In this document: in pieces, positions 1 to 6,166 of the stretch | How positions within the stretch are numbered: position 1 is the stretch's first letter | How the letters are laid out: every line of letters begins with the position of its first letter | Source: an uncultured Bacilli bacterium | Lineage (GTDB): Bacteria; Bacillota_I; Bacilli_A; RF39; UBA660 | Direction: 5' to 3' | Assembly (NCBI GenBank): GCA_947630095.1 | Contig: CANRGI010000051.1 | Location: 1-8,289, forward strand | DNA: 8,289 bases | Made by a program: the position numbers and the translations under genes | The notes under the pieces: model-generated | What the model was told of the DNA's origin: nothing | What the model saw: only the letters and a program-made list of their open reading frames with translations | Database searches by the model: none

Positions 1-340
1 CTTCTTCTGGGTTATTAGGGTTAATTAATATAGTTCTATTACTACCAACTTTAGGATAAATTAATAAAACGTTTACTCGTAATTCTTTAATATATTCATT
101 ATTTTTATACTCGTATTTTACTTTTATATAATCAATTTTAGACTCTTCACTACTAGGTCCAATATAACGATACCCAGACTCAATTATAGTTGCATTAACT
201 TTAACATAATCTTTAATATCTATATAATATTTTACACTAACTACAAACGAACAAATAAACATTACTAAAGAAAATATAAAAATTATTAAATAAGTTCTTG
301 GACTTATATTATTATTTATTTCAATTTTTATTTTCTTCAT
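1..340 (-). CDS. DUF3592-like single-pass membrane protein, 3' end outside window
   Basis: The frame opens with ATG at 338-340 and stays open to the left edge, giving 113 visible residues, so the C-terminus is missing. An SD-like GGTGAG sits six bases before the ATG, and a sigma-A promoter (362-390) lies just upstream. Residues 1-16 are charged and polar (MKKIKIEI start), 17-37 form one hydrophobic membrane helix, and the remainder is a beta-rich domain. That domain contains a KVKYEYKNNEYIKE stretch and then, after a conserved-looking PKVGS turn, the LINPNNPEE motif. A V-x-Y-x-Y strand, a V-G turn and a final strand ending in NPNNP is the layout I know from DUF3592 proteins, which usually have one or two membrane helices and no known function. 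The family call is by pattern only; membrane localisation is more secure. Confidence 0.7.
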   Translation of the reverse strand, partial: MKKIKIEINNNISPRTYLIIFIFSLVMFICSFVVSVKYYIDIKDYVKVNATIIESGYRYIGPSSEESKIDYIKVKYEYKNNEYIKELRVNVLLIYPKVGSNRTILINPNNPEE

Positions 341-361
341 ATATAACTCACCATAATAAAA

Positions 362-390
362 ATTCTAACATATTACCAACTATTTTACAA
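362..390 (-). promoter_or_regulatory. Sigma-A promoter for the DUF3592-like gene
   Basis: Read on the minus strand, -35 TTGTAA (385-390), a 17-base spacer and -10 TAGAAT (362-367), with an extended -10 TG at the right place (TGTTAGAAT). The expected start is about 17 bases before the ATG at 340. It lies just past the lipoprotein terminator, so the downstream gene has its own transcription unit. Confidence 0.7.
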
Positions 391-397
391 TAAAATT

Positions 398-423
398 AAA
401 AAAAGACTAGTTACCTAATCTTT
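398..423 (-). terminator. Intrinsic terminator after the lipoprotein gene
   Basis: On the minus strand, AAAGATTAG pairs with CTAGTCTTT (one G-U pair) around a GTAA tetraloop, followed by seven T. The stem begins inside the stop codon of the lipoprotein gene (422-424). It separates that gene from the DUF3592-like gene. Confidence 0.8.
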
Positions 424-880
424 ATTTACAAGTATATTTTCTATCTTCAAAATCTTTCTTTGCTCTTTCTAAACTCATATCCATACCAGTAAAATCAAAA
501 GAAACTTTTTCAAGAATACTTTGAGGCGCTACTTCTAAGTCAGCATCTATTTCTAATGTCATATTTTCGTCAAATGTAATATTTACAGTTAATCCTTCAT
601 TTTCTTCTTCTAGTCCATATTCGTCTAATATACCTTTTTTCATTGCCTCTTTTGTTTCGTCGTCTAATTCTGAAATACTAGGTACTCCTAAATCAGAAGG
701 CTCGAATACTGCTGTCATTTTTACTTTATCTATTTTATCATTAGTTGCTTTTAAATCAAAAGTAAACATAACGTTATTTTCTTCTCCACTACAACTAGCA
801 CTAGTGATTTCGTCTTTACCACAAGCGCTTATTAATATCACACTACTTAAAAGTAACAACCCTATAAAAACCTTTTTCAC
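422..880 (-). CDS. Small secreted lipoprotein (DUF1307/YehR-like)
   Basis: A 152-residue protein starting with GTG at 878-880. A full SD (AAAGGAGG) lies about six bases upstream, and a perfect sigma-A promoter (905-933) precedes it. Residues 1-19 are a type II signal peptide with lipobox ISAC, so C20 should be lipidated and the mature protein tethered to the outer face of the membrane. The mature part is acidic and beta-rich. It ends in MSLERAKKDFEDRKYTCK, resembling the helix that closes DUF1307/YehR-type lipoproteins; that family match is tentative and its function is unknown. C30 and C151 are the only other cysteines and could form a disulfide between the two ends of the domain. An ATG overlapping the GTG (ATGTGA) is followed at once by a stop, so it cannot be the start. 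The gene appears to be monocistronic, with a terminator at its stop codon. Confidence 0.8.
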   Translation of the reverse strand: MKKVFIGLLLLSSVILISACGKDEITSASCSGEENNVMFTFDLKATNDKIDKVKMTAVFEPSDLGVPSISELDDETKEAMKKGILDEYGLEEENEGLTVNITFDENMTLEIDADLEVAPQSILEKVSFDFTGMDMSLERAKKDFEDRKYTCK

Positions 881-904
881 ATCACACCTCCTTTAACACC
901 ACTT

Positions 905-933
905 ATTATAAAAATTAGAATACTTAATGTCAA
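905..933 (-). promoter_or_regulatory. Consensus sigma-A promoter for the lipoprotein gene
   Basis: On the minus strand: TTGACA (928-933), exactly 17 bases, TATAAT (905-910). Both hexamers are perfect, suggesting strong, largely constitutive expression. The predicted start is about 18 bases before the GTG at 880. The -35 lies eight bases beyond the stop codon of the upstream phosphoesterase gene. Confidence 0.85.
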
Positions 934-941
934 TAAAATTC

Positions 942-1763
942 TTAATTTTCATTATTTAAAATTACTAATACTAAGTCAGGTCTATTATTTATTCTAAAAG
1001 GAAATAAACTATTACCTATACCAGCACTTAATACCATAGTAGTTTCCCTTTTTTCATAAACTCCTTTACTATACTTAGGTAATACCCCTTGAGAAGGAGC
1101 AAATAACCCTTTTAATAAAGGTAATCTAACTTGCCCTCCATGGGCGTGTCCACAAAATACTAAATCTATTTTATTAGATACATATATATTAAATAATTCA
1201 GGTCTATGATTTAATAATATAGTATATTTATTTTTATTATATTTTACTAATTTAAATTCTTCTTTTATAACTTTAAAAGGATTTCTCTTAAAATATTTCC
1301 TAGCATCACTTAACCCTATTAAATTGATAGAAGAGTTTTCTTTATTTATATTAATACATTTATTATCTAAAACATTAACACCTAACTTTATAATCTCATT
1401 TAATAATTCATTTTTCTTATAACATCTCTCTTCGTGATTACCACTAACATAATAGATAGGTGCATACTCAATAATATTTTTTATCATTTTAACTGATGCT
1501 TTTACATTTTTTCTTCTTGCATCTAATAAATCTCCAGTTATTACTATTATATCAGGTTTAATATTCTTAATATTTTTAACTAATTTATTATTTAATACTT
1601 TAGAAGTACTACTATGAAAATCACTAATCTGTATTATTTTATAACCATTAAATTCTTTAGGTATCTTTTTATTATTTATTTTATATTTACTAATAGAAAC
1701 AAAATTATTTTCATAATATAAATAGAAACATAAAACTATAATAATTATTATTAAGTAAATCAT
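942..1763 (-). CDS. Membrane-anchored metallophosphoesterase (calcineurin-like, YkuE/YaeI type)
   Basis: 273 residues. Residues 2-18 are a hydrophobic anchor; the rest is a binuclear metal phosphoesterase domain. The metal-ligand blocks are in canonical order: D48-x-H50 in ISDFHS, G77-D78 in TGDLLD, G108-N109-H110-E111, H186 in LLNHRPE, and G205-H206-x-H208 in CGHAHGG. The GHAHGGQVRLP block followed by the FAPSQG region matches the YkuE/YaeI branch, whose members cleave phosphodiester or lipid-linked pyrophosphate bonds at the membrane; the substrate here cannot be read from sequence. The start is only six bases after the stop of the thioredoxin-like gene, and there is no good SD (only a GGGG about 15 bases upstream), so translation is probably coupled to that gene. 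No Tat signal is seen. Lysines following the anchor leave its orientation uncertain. No strong terminator follows, so some read-through into the lipoprotein gene is possible. Confidence 0.9.
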   Translation of the reverse strand: MIYLIIIIIVLCFYLYYENNFVSISKYKINNKKIPKEFNGYKIIQISDFHSSTSKVLNNKLVKNIKNIKPDIIVITGDLLDARRKNVKASVKMIKNIIEYAPIYYVSGNHEERCYKKNELLNEIIKLGVNVLDNKCININKENSSINLIGLSDARKYFKRNPFKVIKEEFKLVKYNKNKYTILLNHRPELFNIYVSNKIDLVFCGHAHGGQVRLPLLKGLFAPSQGVLPKYSKGVYEKRETTMVLSAGIGNSLFPFRINNRPDLVLVILNNEN

Positions 1764-1769
1764 AAAAGA

Positions 1770-2495
1770 TTAACAAGCCCCATCTAAAGAGCATACATCA
1801 CTTTTATTACTAAAGAAAGTATCAAATTTCTCTTTTTGTTCTTTTAATATATCACTAGTTAATTCTCCTCTAGCATCAGTTTGTAAACTAGATGTACCTT
1901 CTTCTAATACTTTAGCCTCTCCTTTTTCTACATATATAAAATTAGGTGCAAAAATTCTTTTTTCTCCAACACTAACACTTACTCCATCTTTACTTAAAGT
2001 ATAATCATTTAATAAATCTTTAAAATATTCAAGTAATATAGGATATTCTTTAGCCCCTTCTTTATCTAAAACAGGCACTCCATTTTCGTCTAATTTATAA
2101 GTATCTCTTAATATTTCTTCGTGGTCACTACCCCATATATCCACATAATATATTGTTTTTACATCTTTCTCTTTAGCGCTTTTAATTGCTGTTTCTATAA
2201 CACTTCTACACCAAGGACAAGTAGAAGAACCAAAATATACAAAGAAAGTATCTTTATTTTCTATCTTTTTTACTATCTCTTTAGCACTTGAATACACAAA
2301 TGGATTTTCTTTATCTATCTCTACACTTCTATGTTCTAAAGAAGAAGAATTTAATTTTCCATTCAAACTTTCATATTCACTCTTAAACTTTAAAGCATCA
2401 CTTTCTTCTTTTTCTCTACTAAAACATAACCATAAAACTATAGATAATAGTATAACTACTATAACACTAACTATTATTAAAACTTTTTTCTTCAT
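1770..2495 (-). CDS. Membrane-anchored extracytoplasmic thioredoxin-like protein (CPWC)
   Basis: 241 residues, ATG at 2493-2495 with AGAGGTG about six bases upstream and a promoter at 2518-2546. Residues 5-24 form a signal anchor after MKKK, placing the domain outside the cell. The thioredoxin fold is marked by FFVYFGSSTCPWC with active-site cysteines C93 and C96, and by the cis-proline loop APNFIYV (P184). Between them is a long insertion (about 120-170), so this is not a plain thioredoxin. It resembles the bacteriocin-accessory/PedC-like branch, but no bacteriocin genes are present. A second cysteine pair at the very C-terminus (C235 and C241, CSLDGAC) could exchange with the active site. 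Likely role: forming, reducing or reshuffling disulfides in exported proteins. It heads a two-gene operon with the phosphoesterase. Confidence 0.85.
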   Translation of the reverse strand: MKKKVLIIVSVIVVILLSIVLWLCFSREKEESDALKFKSEYESLNGKLNSSSLEHRSVEIDKENPFVYSSAKEIVKKIENKDTFFVYFGSSTCPWCRSVIETAIKSAKEKDVKTIYYVDIWGSDHEEILRDTYKLDENGVPVLDKEGAKEYPILLEYFKDLLNDYTLSKDGVSVSVGEKRIFAPNFIYVEKGEAKVLEEGTSSLQTDARGELTSDILKEQKEKFDTFFSNKSDVCSLDGAC

Positions 2496-2517
2496 TTCTA
2501 CACCTCTTCTAAAGTAA

Positions 2518-2546
2518 ATTATACAACTATATATAAACTTTATCTA
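2518..2546 (-). promoter_or_regulatory. Sigma-A promoter for the thioredoxin-like/phosphoesterase operon
   Basis: On the minus strand: -35 TAGATA (2541-2546; four of six consensus bases), 17-base spacer, perfect -10 TATAAT (2518-2523). The predicted start is about 16 bases before the ATG at 2495, the same short-leader layout as neighbouring genes. The gap to the acyltransferase gene also holds a five-bp inverted repeat (2558-2572) but no T-run. Confidence 0.6.
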
Positions 2547-2574
2547 CATATTTTATCTCAACTCTAGGTTGAAT

Positions 2575-4734
2575 TTATATATTACCTATATTTTCTTTAA
2601 TAATTTCTCCTAATTTACTAGCCCCTTCTTTAGTTAAATGTACATTATCTACCATTAAATAATTACTACTATTAAATTTAATAATATGTACATTTTCATT
2701 ATCTATATTTATTTTATCAAATATATCTATTATATATATTTCGTGTCCATTACATATATTAACTAATTCTTGATACTGATTATTATTTAATTCACTTAAA
2801 CTATCAAACATAAATACAATTTTATAAGTTAAAGTATTATTATTTATAGAATTTTCTAATTCTTTCTTTATACTTTCAAAACTAAAATCTTTATCTGTAA
2901 TAAATAATGAATTACTATAATTATCCTTTAAATATTTATAAGTATTAACTAATATATCATTACCATAAAAACTAATTTTATTTTTTAATTCTTCTTCGTG
3001 ATTTTTTATAGCATTTTCTTTTTCTACTTCTCTTTTATGTAAATATTCATTATATATAGCATCATATATTGATTTAGTATATACTTCCCTACCTACTTTA
3101 GTTAAATGTATTCCATCTGCTACAAAATACTCACTATGCCCTTTAGATATGTTATACCAGTCAACTATATGTAAGTTTTCATATTCTTTAGATAAATCTT
3201 TTATCTTACTATTTACGTGAACACTACTATCATTAGTAACATTTACCCAAAAAACATCTTTACCATCTATAGTTTCCATTATTTGTTTTTTACAAGTTAA
3301 TGAACAGTCTCCATTAGCCCCCAAATTAAGGATAATCGCATCTCCTAAAGAATTTATATTTTTAATTTCTTTTAGTATTCCATTAACTACCCAAGCAGTT
3401 CTTGATATCTGTGCATCAAAATACCCATTAGGAAAAGTCTCATATAAGTTATCTAAAGCCCCTAGCATAACTGAGTCTCCAACACCTATTACTCTTAAAT
3501 TATGAATTACATTTTCTACTTCCATAGTATCTACATCCATACTTGATAATACACTATTCCACTCGTCCTCTTCTTGTTTTAACTTTTCCATATATTCTTT
3601 TCTTTTTTCTTCTAATTTACTTTCATTTACTTCTAAATCTTTTTGTAACATCTTCATTTCTTTAGTATAATCTTTAGATATAATATATTTATATACCCCA
3701 TAAGAACTAATTAATAACACTATACTTAATAATATATATTTAAATAATACCCCTTTACCTTTATAATATAAAGTAAAATATAATAAAGAAGATATAACTA
3801 ATACTAATAATATTATTAATAAAATATTTAAGTAATAAGATAATTCAATATATTGAAAAACATATATTATAGGATACTGAACTAAATAAACTATATATGT
3901 AATATTAGATAAAACTTTAATTATTTTATTATTTCCTGTTTTTATTACACTATAATCTATTAATCTCATAGTTATTAATACACTTAGTAAAGTACTTACT
4001 AAATAATATTTAGAATTAACACTTGTAAATATAAATAAAATAGTTAATATAATTAAATAGATATAATATATAAATTTACTTTTAAATACATTTTTAAATT
4101 TAAAATACTTGTGAATAAATGCAAGTAACATACCAAATATAAAAGGAAAACATCTAGTTAAAGTACTATAATAATTAAACATTAATTGATTATTAAAATA
4201 ACTATAACAAAAATATGATAAACTAGAAAAACCTAATATAAATAATATTATAACAGGCACTACTTTACTTATTTTAGTTTTTATTTTCTCTAATAATATA
4301 AATAGTAAAGGAAATATTAAATCTAATTCTAATAAAATAGATATATACCATAGATGTATAAAAGGAGAGTTAATATGTCTTGCAAAATAATCTACATTAG
4401 CAGATATTTGCCAAAAGTTATTATACCCAAGTAGTACTGACGTTACTTCAGGTTTTATATTAAACCACCCTAAAAAAGAAATATTACTAAATATAGCAAT
4501 AGTTAAAAATACTATTATAATTAAAGGTAAATATAACTTTTTAAATTTATTTATATAATATTCTTTTAAGTTAAAATCTTTTTTAAAAGCCATTAAAGTA
4601 GTTAAATACCCACTTAATAAAAAGAATACATTTACTGCTAAAAAGCCTCCCTTTAAAATTCCCAAATGATATAAAAGAATTGCTAAACACGCAAATAATC
4701 TTAAAATATCTAATTTAATATAATATTTCTTCAT
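2575..4734 (-). CDS. OatA-like O-acyltransferase: AT3 membrane domain plus tandem SGNH domains, the second degenerate
   Basis: 719 residues from the ATG at 4732-4734. An in-frame ATG at 4771-4773 is rejected because the promoter -10 (4757-4762) lies downstream of it, whereas 4734 has TGGTGG five bases upstream. Residues 1-350 form an acyltransferase-3 domain of about ten helices plus an extra one (328-350), with family landmarks R12, H23, GG29-30, the NVFFLLSGYL block and H127 in HLWY. A lysine/glutamate-rich coiled coil (355-395) leads to an SGNH esterase domain (411-560) with nucleophile S421 in GVGDS, block III G472-x-N474 and catalytic D540-x-x-H543. Cysteines C477 and C481 are close together. 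After a charged linker comes a second SGNH-like unit (585-719): it keeps D696-x-x-H699 (DNVHLT) but reads GND where GDS should be, so the nucleophile is gone. Family members O-acetylate peptidoglycan or other surface glycans; the exact substrate is inferred, not visible. Confidence 0.9.
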   Translation of the reverse strand: MKKYYIKLDILRLFACLAILLYHLGILKGGFLAVNVFFLLSGYLTTLMAFKKDFNLKEYYINKFKKLYLPLIIIVFLTIAIFSNISFLGWFNIKPEVTSVLLGYNNFWQISANVDYFARHINSPFIHLWYISILLELDLIFPLLFILLEKIKTKISKVVPVIILFILGFSSLSYFCYSYFNNQLMFNYYSTLTRCFPFIFGMLLAFIHKYFKFKNVFKSKFIYYIYLIILTILFIFTSVNSKYYLVSTLLSVLITMRLIDYSVIKTGNNKIIKVLSNITYIVYLVQYPIIYVFQYIELSYYLNILLIILLVLVISSLLYFTLYYKGKGVLFKYILLSIVLLISSYGVYKYIISKDYTKEMKMLQKDLEVNESKLEEKRKEYMEKLKQEEDEWNSVLSSMDVDTMEVENVIHNLRVIGVGDSVMLGALDNLYETFPNGYFDAQISRTAWVVNGILKEIKNINSLGDAIILNLGANGDCSLTCKKQIMETIDGKDVFWVNVTNDSSVHVNSKIKDLSKEYENLHIVDWYNISKGHSEYFVADGIHLTKVGREVYTKSIYDAIYNEYLHKREVEKENAIKNHEEELKNKISFYGNDILVNTYKYLKDNYSNSLFITDKDFSFESIKKELENSINNNTLTYKIVFMFDSLSELNNNQYQELVNICNGHEIYIIDIFDKINIDNENVHIIKFNSSNYLMVDNVHLTKEGASKLGEIIKENIGNI

Positions 4735-4756
4735 AAAAACCACCACAACATAAATA

Positions 4757-4785
4757 AGTATATCACATTTCACTTTTTTATTAAA
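4757..4785 (-). promoter_or_regulatory. Extended -10 promoter for the acyltransferase gene
   Basis: On the minus strand: -10 TATACT (4757-4762) preceded by an extended TG (TGATATACT), with a weak -35 TTTAAT (4780-4785) at 17 bases. The expected start is about 16 bases before the ATG at 4734. The -35 touches the left arm of the dyad at 4784-4821. Confidence 0.55.
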
Positions 4786-4821
4786 TTACAAATATTTAAT
4801 TTTGTTAAATCATTTGTAATT
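4784..4821. repeat. Large dyad between divergent promoters
   Basis: AATTACAAAT-ATTTAA (4784-4799) is the inverted complement of TTAAAT-C-ATTTGTAATT (4805-4821): 16 bp with a single unpaired C, around the loop TTTTG. The left arm overlaps the -35 of the minus-strand acyltransferase promoter, and the right arm contains the -35 TTGTAA of a plus-strand promoter. This placement suggests a shared operator, though a hairpin in DNA or RNA cannot be excluded. Confidence 0.6.
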
Positions 4822-4842
4822 AACTTTATACTATATTATAAT
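4814..4842 (+). promoter_or_regulatory. Distal sigma-A promoter toward the DUF3800 gene
   Basis: TTGTAA (4814-4819), 17-base spacer, perfect TATAAT (4837-4842). Transcription would start near 4849, about 100 bases before the DUF3800 ATG, inside a nine-bp A/T palindrome with a three-base loop (4841-4861). The resulting AT-rich leader has no clear further structure. Confidence 0.6.
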
Positions 4843-4861
4843 ACTTTTTATAAAAAAGTAT
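4841..4861. repeat. A/T palindrome downstream of the distal promoter
   Basis: ATACTTTTT (4841-4849) and AAAAAGTAT (4853-4861) are perfect complements around ATA. It begins within the -10 TATAAT and covers the expected transcription start, so it could be an operator. Composition is nearly pure A/T, so chance is a real alternative. Confidence 0.35.
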
Positions 4862-4905
4862 ATCATTTTTTAATTTTAATATATAAAAAATTTAAAATCT
4901 CAAGT

Positions 4906-4934
4906 TTGCACTTATTTACCTTTTGTGTTAAAGT
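4906..4934 (+). promoter_or_regulatory. Proximal promoter candidate for the DUF3800 gene
   Basis: TTGCAC (4906-4911), 17 bases, TAAAGT (4929-4934) with an extended TG (TGTTAAAGT). It would start transcription near 4941, giving a leader of about 13 bases with the SD almost at its 5' end, the layout used by several other genes in the window. Confidence 0.4.
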
Positions 4935-4953
4935 ATCACATCGAGGAGGAATT

Positions 4954-5631
4954 ATGAACCAAATTAATCTTTATATAGACGAGTCAGGCAATATGGGTTC
5001 TGGTATGGGTAGATACTTTTTAATATGCGCATTAGATATAGACGTTAATAAACAAAAGACTATTACTAGAAGGTCAGGTAGAATTATAAATAAATTTAAA
5101 ACTAAAAAACATATTCCTAAAGATACAGAAGTAAAAGGTTGGCAATTAAAACATACTGAAAGAATAGAATTAATTGATAATATATTATATGATGGTGTAA
5201 AAGTAAGATATATAGTATTAGATTTAAATAAGACAACTATGTTACTTAAAAAAGGAGACGATAAAAATGCCTGTTATAATTATTTAATACAATTACTTAT
5301 AAAGGATATAGTAAATAATAATAAAAATATAAATAAAATAAATATATTCTTAGATAATAGGTCTGTAAAAATAGGAAATAGATTATCACTTCAACCTTAT
5401 TTATATAATAAACTAGTACTAGAACAATTAGAAACTAAAACTAATGTAAAGAAAATAGAATTTAATATAACATATTTAGACTCAAAATCCTGCTATTTAA
5501 TACAGTGGGCAGATATTATATCTAATTCCATTTATAAGAAATATAATAAGAATATAAGCACTTATTATGATAAAATAAAAGACTATATTATATTTGAAAG
5601 TAAATTTCCTTCAAAAAATTTCGGTAAATAA
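4954..5631 (+). CDS. DUF3800 protein, putative RNase H-like fold
   Basis: 225 residues from ATG 4954, chosen because GAGGAGG ends five bases upstream; an earlier TTG (4906) in the same frame lies within a promoter candidate and has no ribosome site. The N-terminus INLYIDESGNMG is the DUF3800 signature, with D9-E10-S11-G12. Further landmarks are the strand YFLICALDI, the basic region around residues 38-52, EVKG (E59), IFLDNR (D134) and, near the end, YLDSKSCYLIQWADIIS (D176, D187), the usual DUF3800 closing block. The spaced acidic residues suggest a metal-dependent RNase H-like nuclease, but that is inference; no DUF3800 activity is established to my knowledge. There is no membrane segment or signal peptide, so the protein is cytoplasmic. 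DUF3800 genes are common on mobile and accessory elements, and here the gene heads a plus-strand island of structured RNAs and XRE regulators. The -35 of the next RNA promoter starts on the base after its stop. Confidence 0.88.
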   Translation: MNQINLYIDESGNMGSGMGRYFLICALDIDVNKQKTITRRSGRIINKFKTKKHIPKDTEVKGWQLKHTERIELIDNILYDGVKVRYIVLDLNKTTMLLKKGDDKNACYNYLIQLLIKDIVNNNKNINKINIFLDNRSVKIGNRLSLQPYLYNKLVLEQLETKTNVKKIEFNITYLDSKSCYLIQWADIISNSIYKKYNKNISTYYDKIKDYIIFESKFPSKNFGK

Positions 5632-5660
5632 TTGACAACTAGACAAAAACTTGATATCAT
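5632..5660 (+). promoter_or_regulatory. Strong sigma-A promoter for RNA 1
   Basis: Perfect TTGACA (5632-5637), 17-base spacer, TATCAT (5655-5660) with extended TG (TTGATATCAT). The -35 begins on the base directly after the DUF3800 stop codon. The predicted start, about 5667, is two bases before the closing stem of RNA 1, and there is no ATG with an SD for over 200 bases, which points to a dedicated RNA promoter. Confidence 0.8.
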
Positions 5661-5666
5661 TAAGTT

Positions 5667-5776
5667 ATTAAAGAAATCGGCATATAAGCCTTGTATGATT
5701 TATCCAATAATTGAATATAAGAGTTATGTAGTAACTCAATCATATGAGCCCTGCCGATTTCTTTATTTGTTATTTT
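5667..5776 (+). ncRNA. Structured small RNA 1, about 110 nt, unknown class
   Basis: Three nested helices are visible. P1 is a perfect 14-bp long-range stem, TAAAGAAATCGGCA (5669-5682) with TGCCGATTTCTTTA (5752-5765). P2 is CTTGTATGATT (5690-5700) with AATCATATGAG (5738-5748), 11 bp with two G-U pairs. P3 is a hairpin, GAGTTA (5721-5726) and TAACTC (5732-5737) with loop TGTAG, stacked directly on P2. An internal loop (5683-5689 and 5749-5751, containing CCC) separates P1 from P2, and 5701-5720 is an unpaired insert. P1 is followed by TTTGTTATTTT, a modest T-rich run that could release the transcript. It does not carry the SRP RNA, tmRNA, RNase P or common riboswitch signatures I know. It sits between a DUF3800 gene and an XRE gene; DUF3800-associated RNA motifs have been reported, and this may be one. 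It could also act as a 5' leader of the XRE gene. Confidence 0.7.
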
Positions 5777-5797
5777 ACATATAATTTTCAAATGATT

Positions 5798-5827
5798 TAC
5801 TAATAATATTTAGTATCAATGTATAAT
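5798..5827 (+). promoter_or_regulatory. Operator-like dyad and weak promoter before the first XRE gene
   Basis: TACTAA (5798-5803), six bases, TTAGTA (5810-5815): a perfect 6-bp-arm dyad typical in size for XRE/Cro operators. A perfect TATAAT follows at 5822-5827, with no recognisable -35 at 17 bases (ACTAAT, inside the dyad). A regulator bound here would cover the -35 region, so autoregulation by the XRE protein encoded at 5882 is a reasonable inference. Confidence 0.4.
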
Positions 5828-5881
5828 TTATAGTTGTAATATTTAAAATAATGTGCGAAAATGTACACAAGGAGTGATATT

Positions 5882-6121
5882 ATGAGATTACAAAGATTAC
5901 AAGAATTAAGAGAAAGCAAAGGTCTAAGCCAAAAAGAAATAGCCGAAGTTTTAAAAACAACAGAAGAACAATATGATAGATATGAAGTAGGTACAGACAT
6001 TATACCAGTAGAAAAACTTGATAAACTAGCAGTATTTTATAATACTAGCATAGATTATTTAGTAAATAGAACTGACGAAATAAAACCTTATGCTACAAGT
6101 ATTTATTATATCCCAAGATAA
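5882..6121 (+). CDS. Small XRE/Cro-type HTH regulator (first copy)
   Basis: 79 residues from ATG 5882; AAGGAG (5869-5874) is correctly spaced for this start, whereas the in-frame ATG at 5861 precedes that site. Residues 3-62 form a complete HTH_3 domain: LQELRESKGLSQKEIAEVL gives helix 1 and the first HTH helix (LSQKEIAEVL), TTEEQYDRYEVG the recognition helix, and IPVEKLDKLAVFYNTSIDYLV the last two helices. The closing NTSIDYLVN is typical of the family. Only a short tail (63-79) follows, so there is no ligand, peptidase or toxin domain; it should act as a dimeric DNA-binding repressor. A dyad with a -10 box lies upstream. It is sandwiched between two structured RNAs, whose promoters it may control; this is inference. 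It is not obviously a duplicate of the second XRE protein (6429-6665): the HTH cores are similar only at family level. Confidence 0.85.
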   Translation: MRLQRLQELRESKGLSQKEIAEVLKTTEEQYDRYEVGTDIIPVEKLDKLAVFYNTSIDYLVNRTDEIKPYATSIYYIPR

Positions 6122-6131
6122 TACAAATCTC

Positions 6132-6160
6132 TTGTATAAAAACTAAATAAATAGTATAAT
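6132..6160 (+). promoter_or_regulatory. Sigma-A promoter for RNA 2
   Basis: TTGTAT (6132-6137), 17-base spacer, perfect TATAAT (6155-6160). The expected start is about 6166-6167. A perfect 11-bp inverted repeat, TATATATGAAG (6162-6172) and CTTCATATATA (6179-6189), overlaps the start and could be an operator. The -35 is the right arm of a small inverted repeat, ATACAA/TTGTAT (6121-6137), that begins at the XRE stop codon. Confidence 0.7.
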
Positions 6161-6166
6161 GTATAT

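Noticed and set aside
2558..2572. Terminator after the acyltransferase gene (TCAAC/GTTGA hairpin)
   Set aside because: The stem is only five bp and is followed by GATAAAATATG on the minus strand, not a T-run, so it is not called.
4735..4773. Thirteen-codon N-terminal extension of the acyltransferase
   Set aside because: The extended-10 promoter lies inside it, and the better ribosome site and family alignment favour the ATG at 4734.
5800..6000. 66-residue minus-strand reading frame opposite the first XRE gene
   Set aside because: It overlaps the well-supported XRE gene, has no ribosome site and resembles no known protein.
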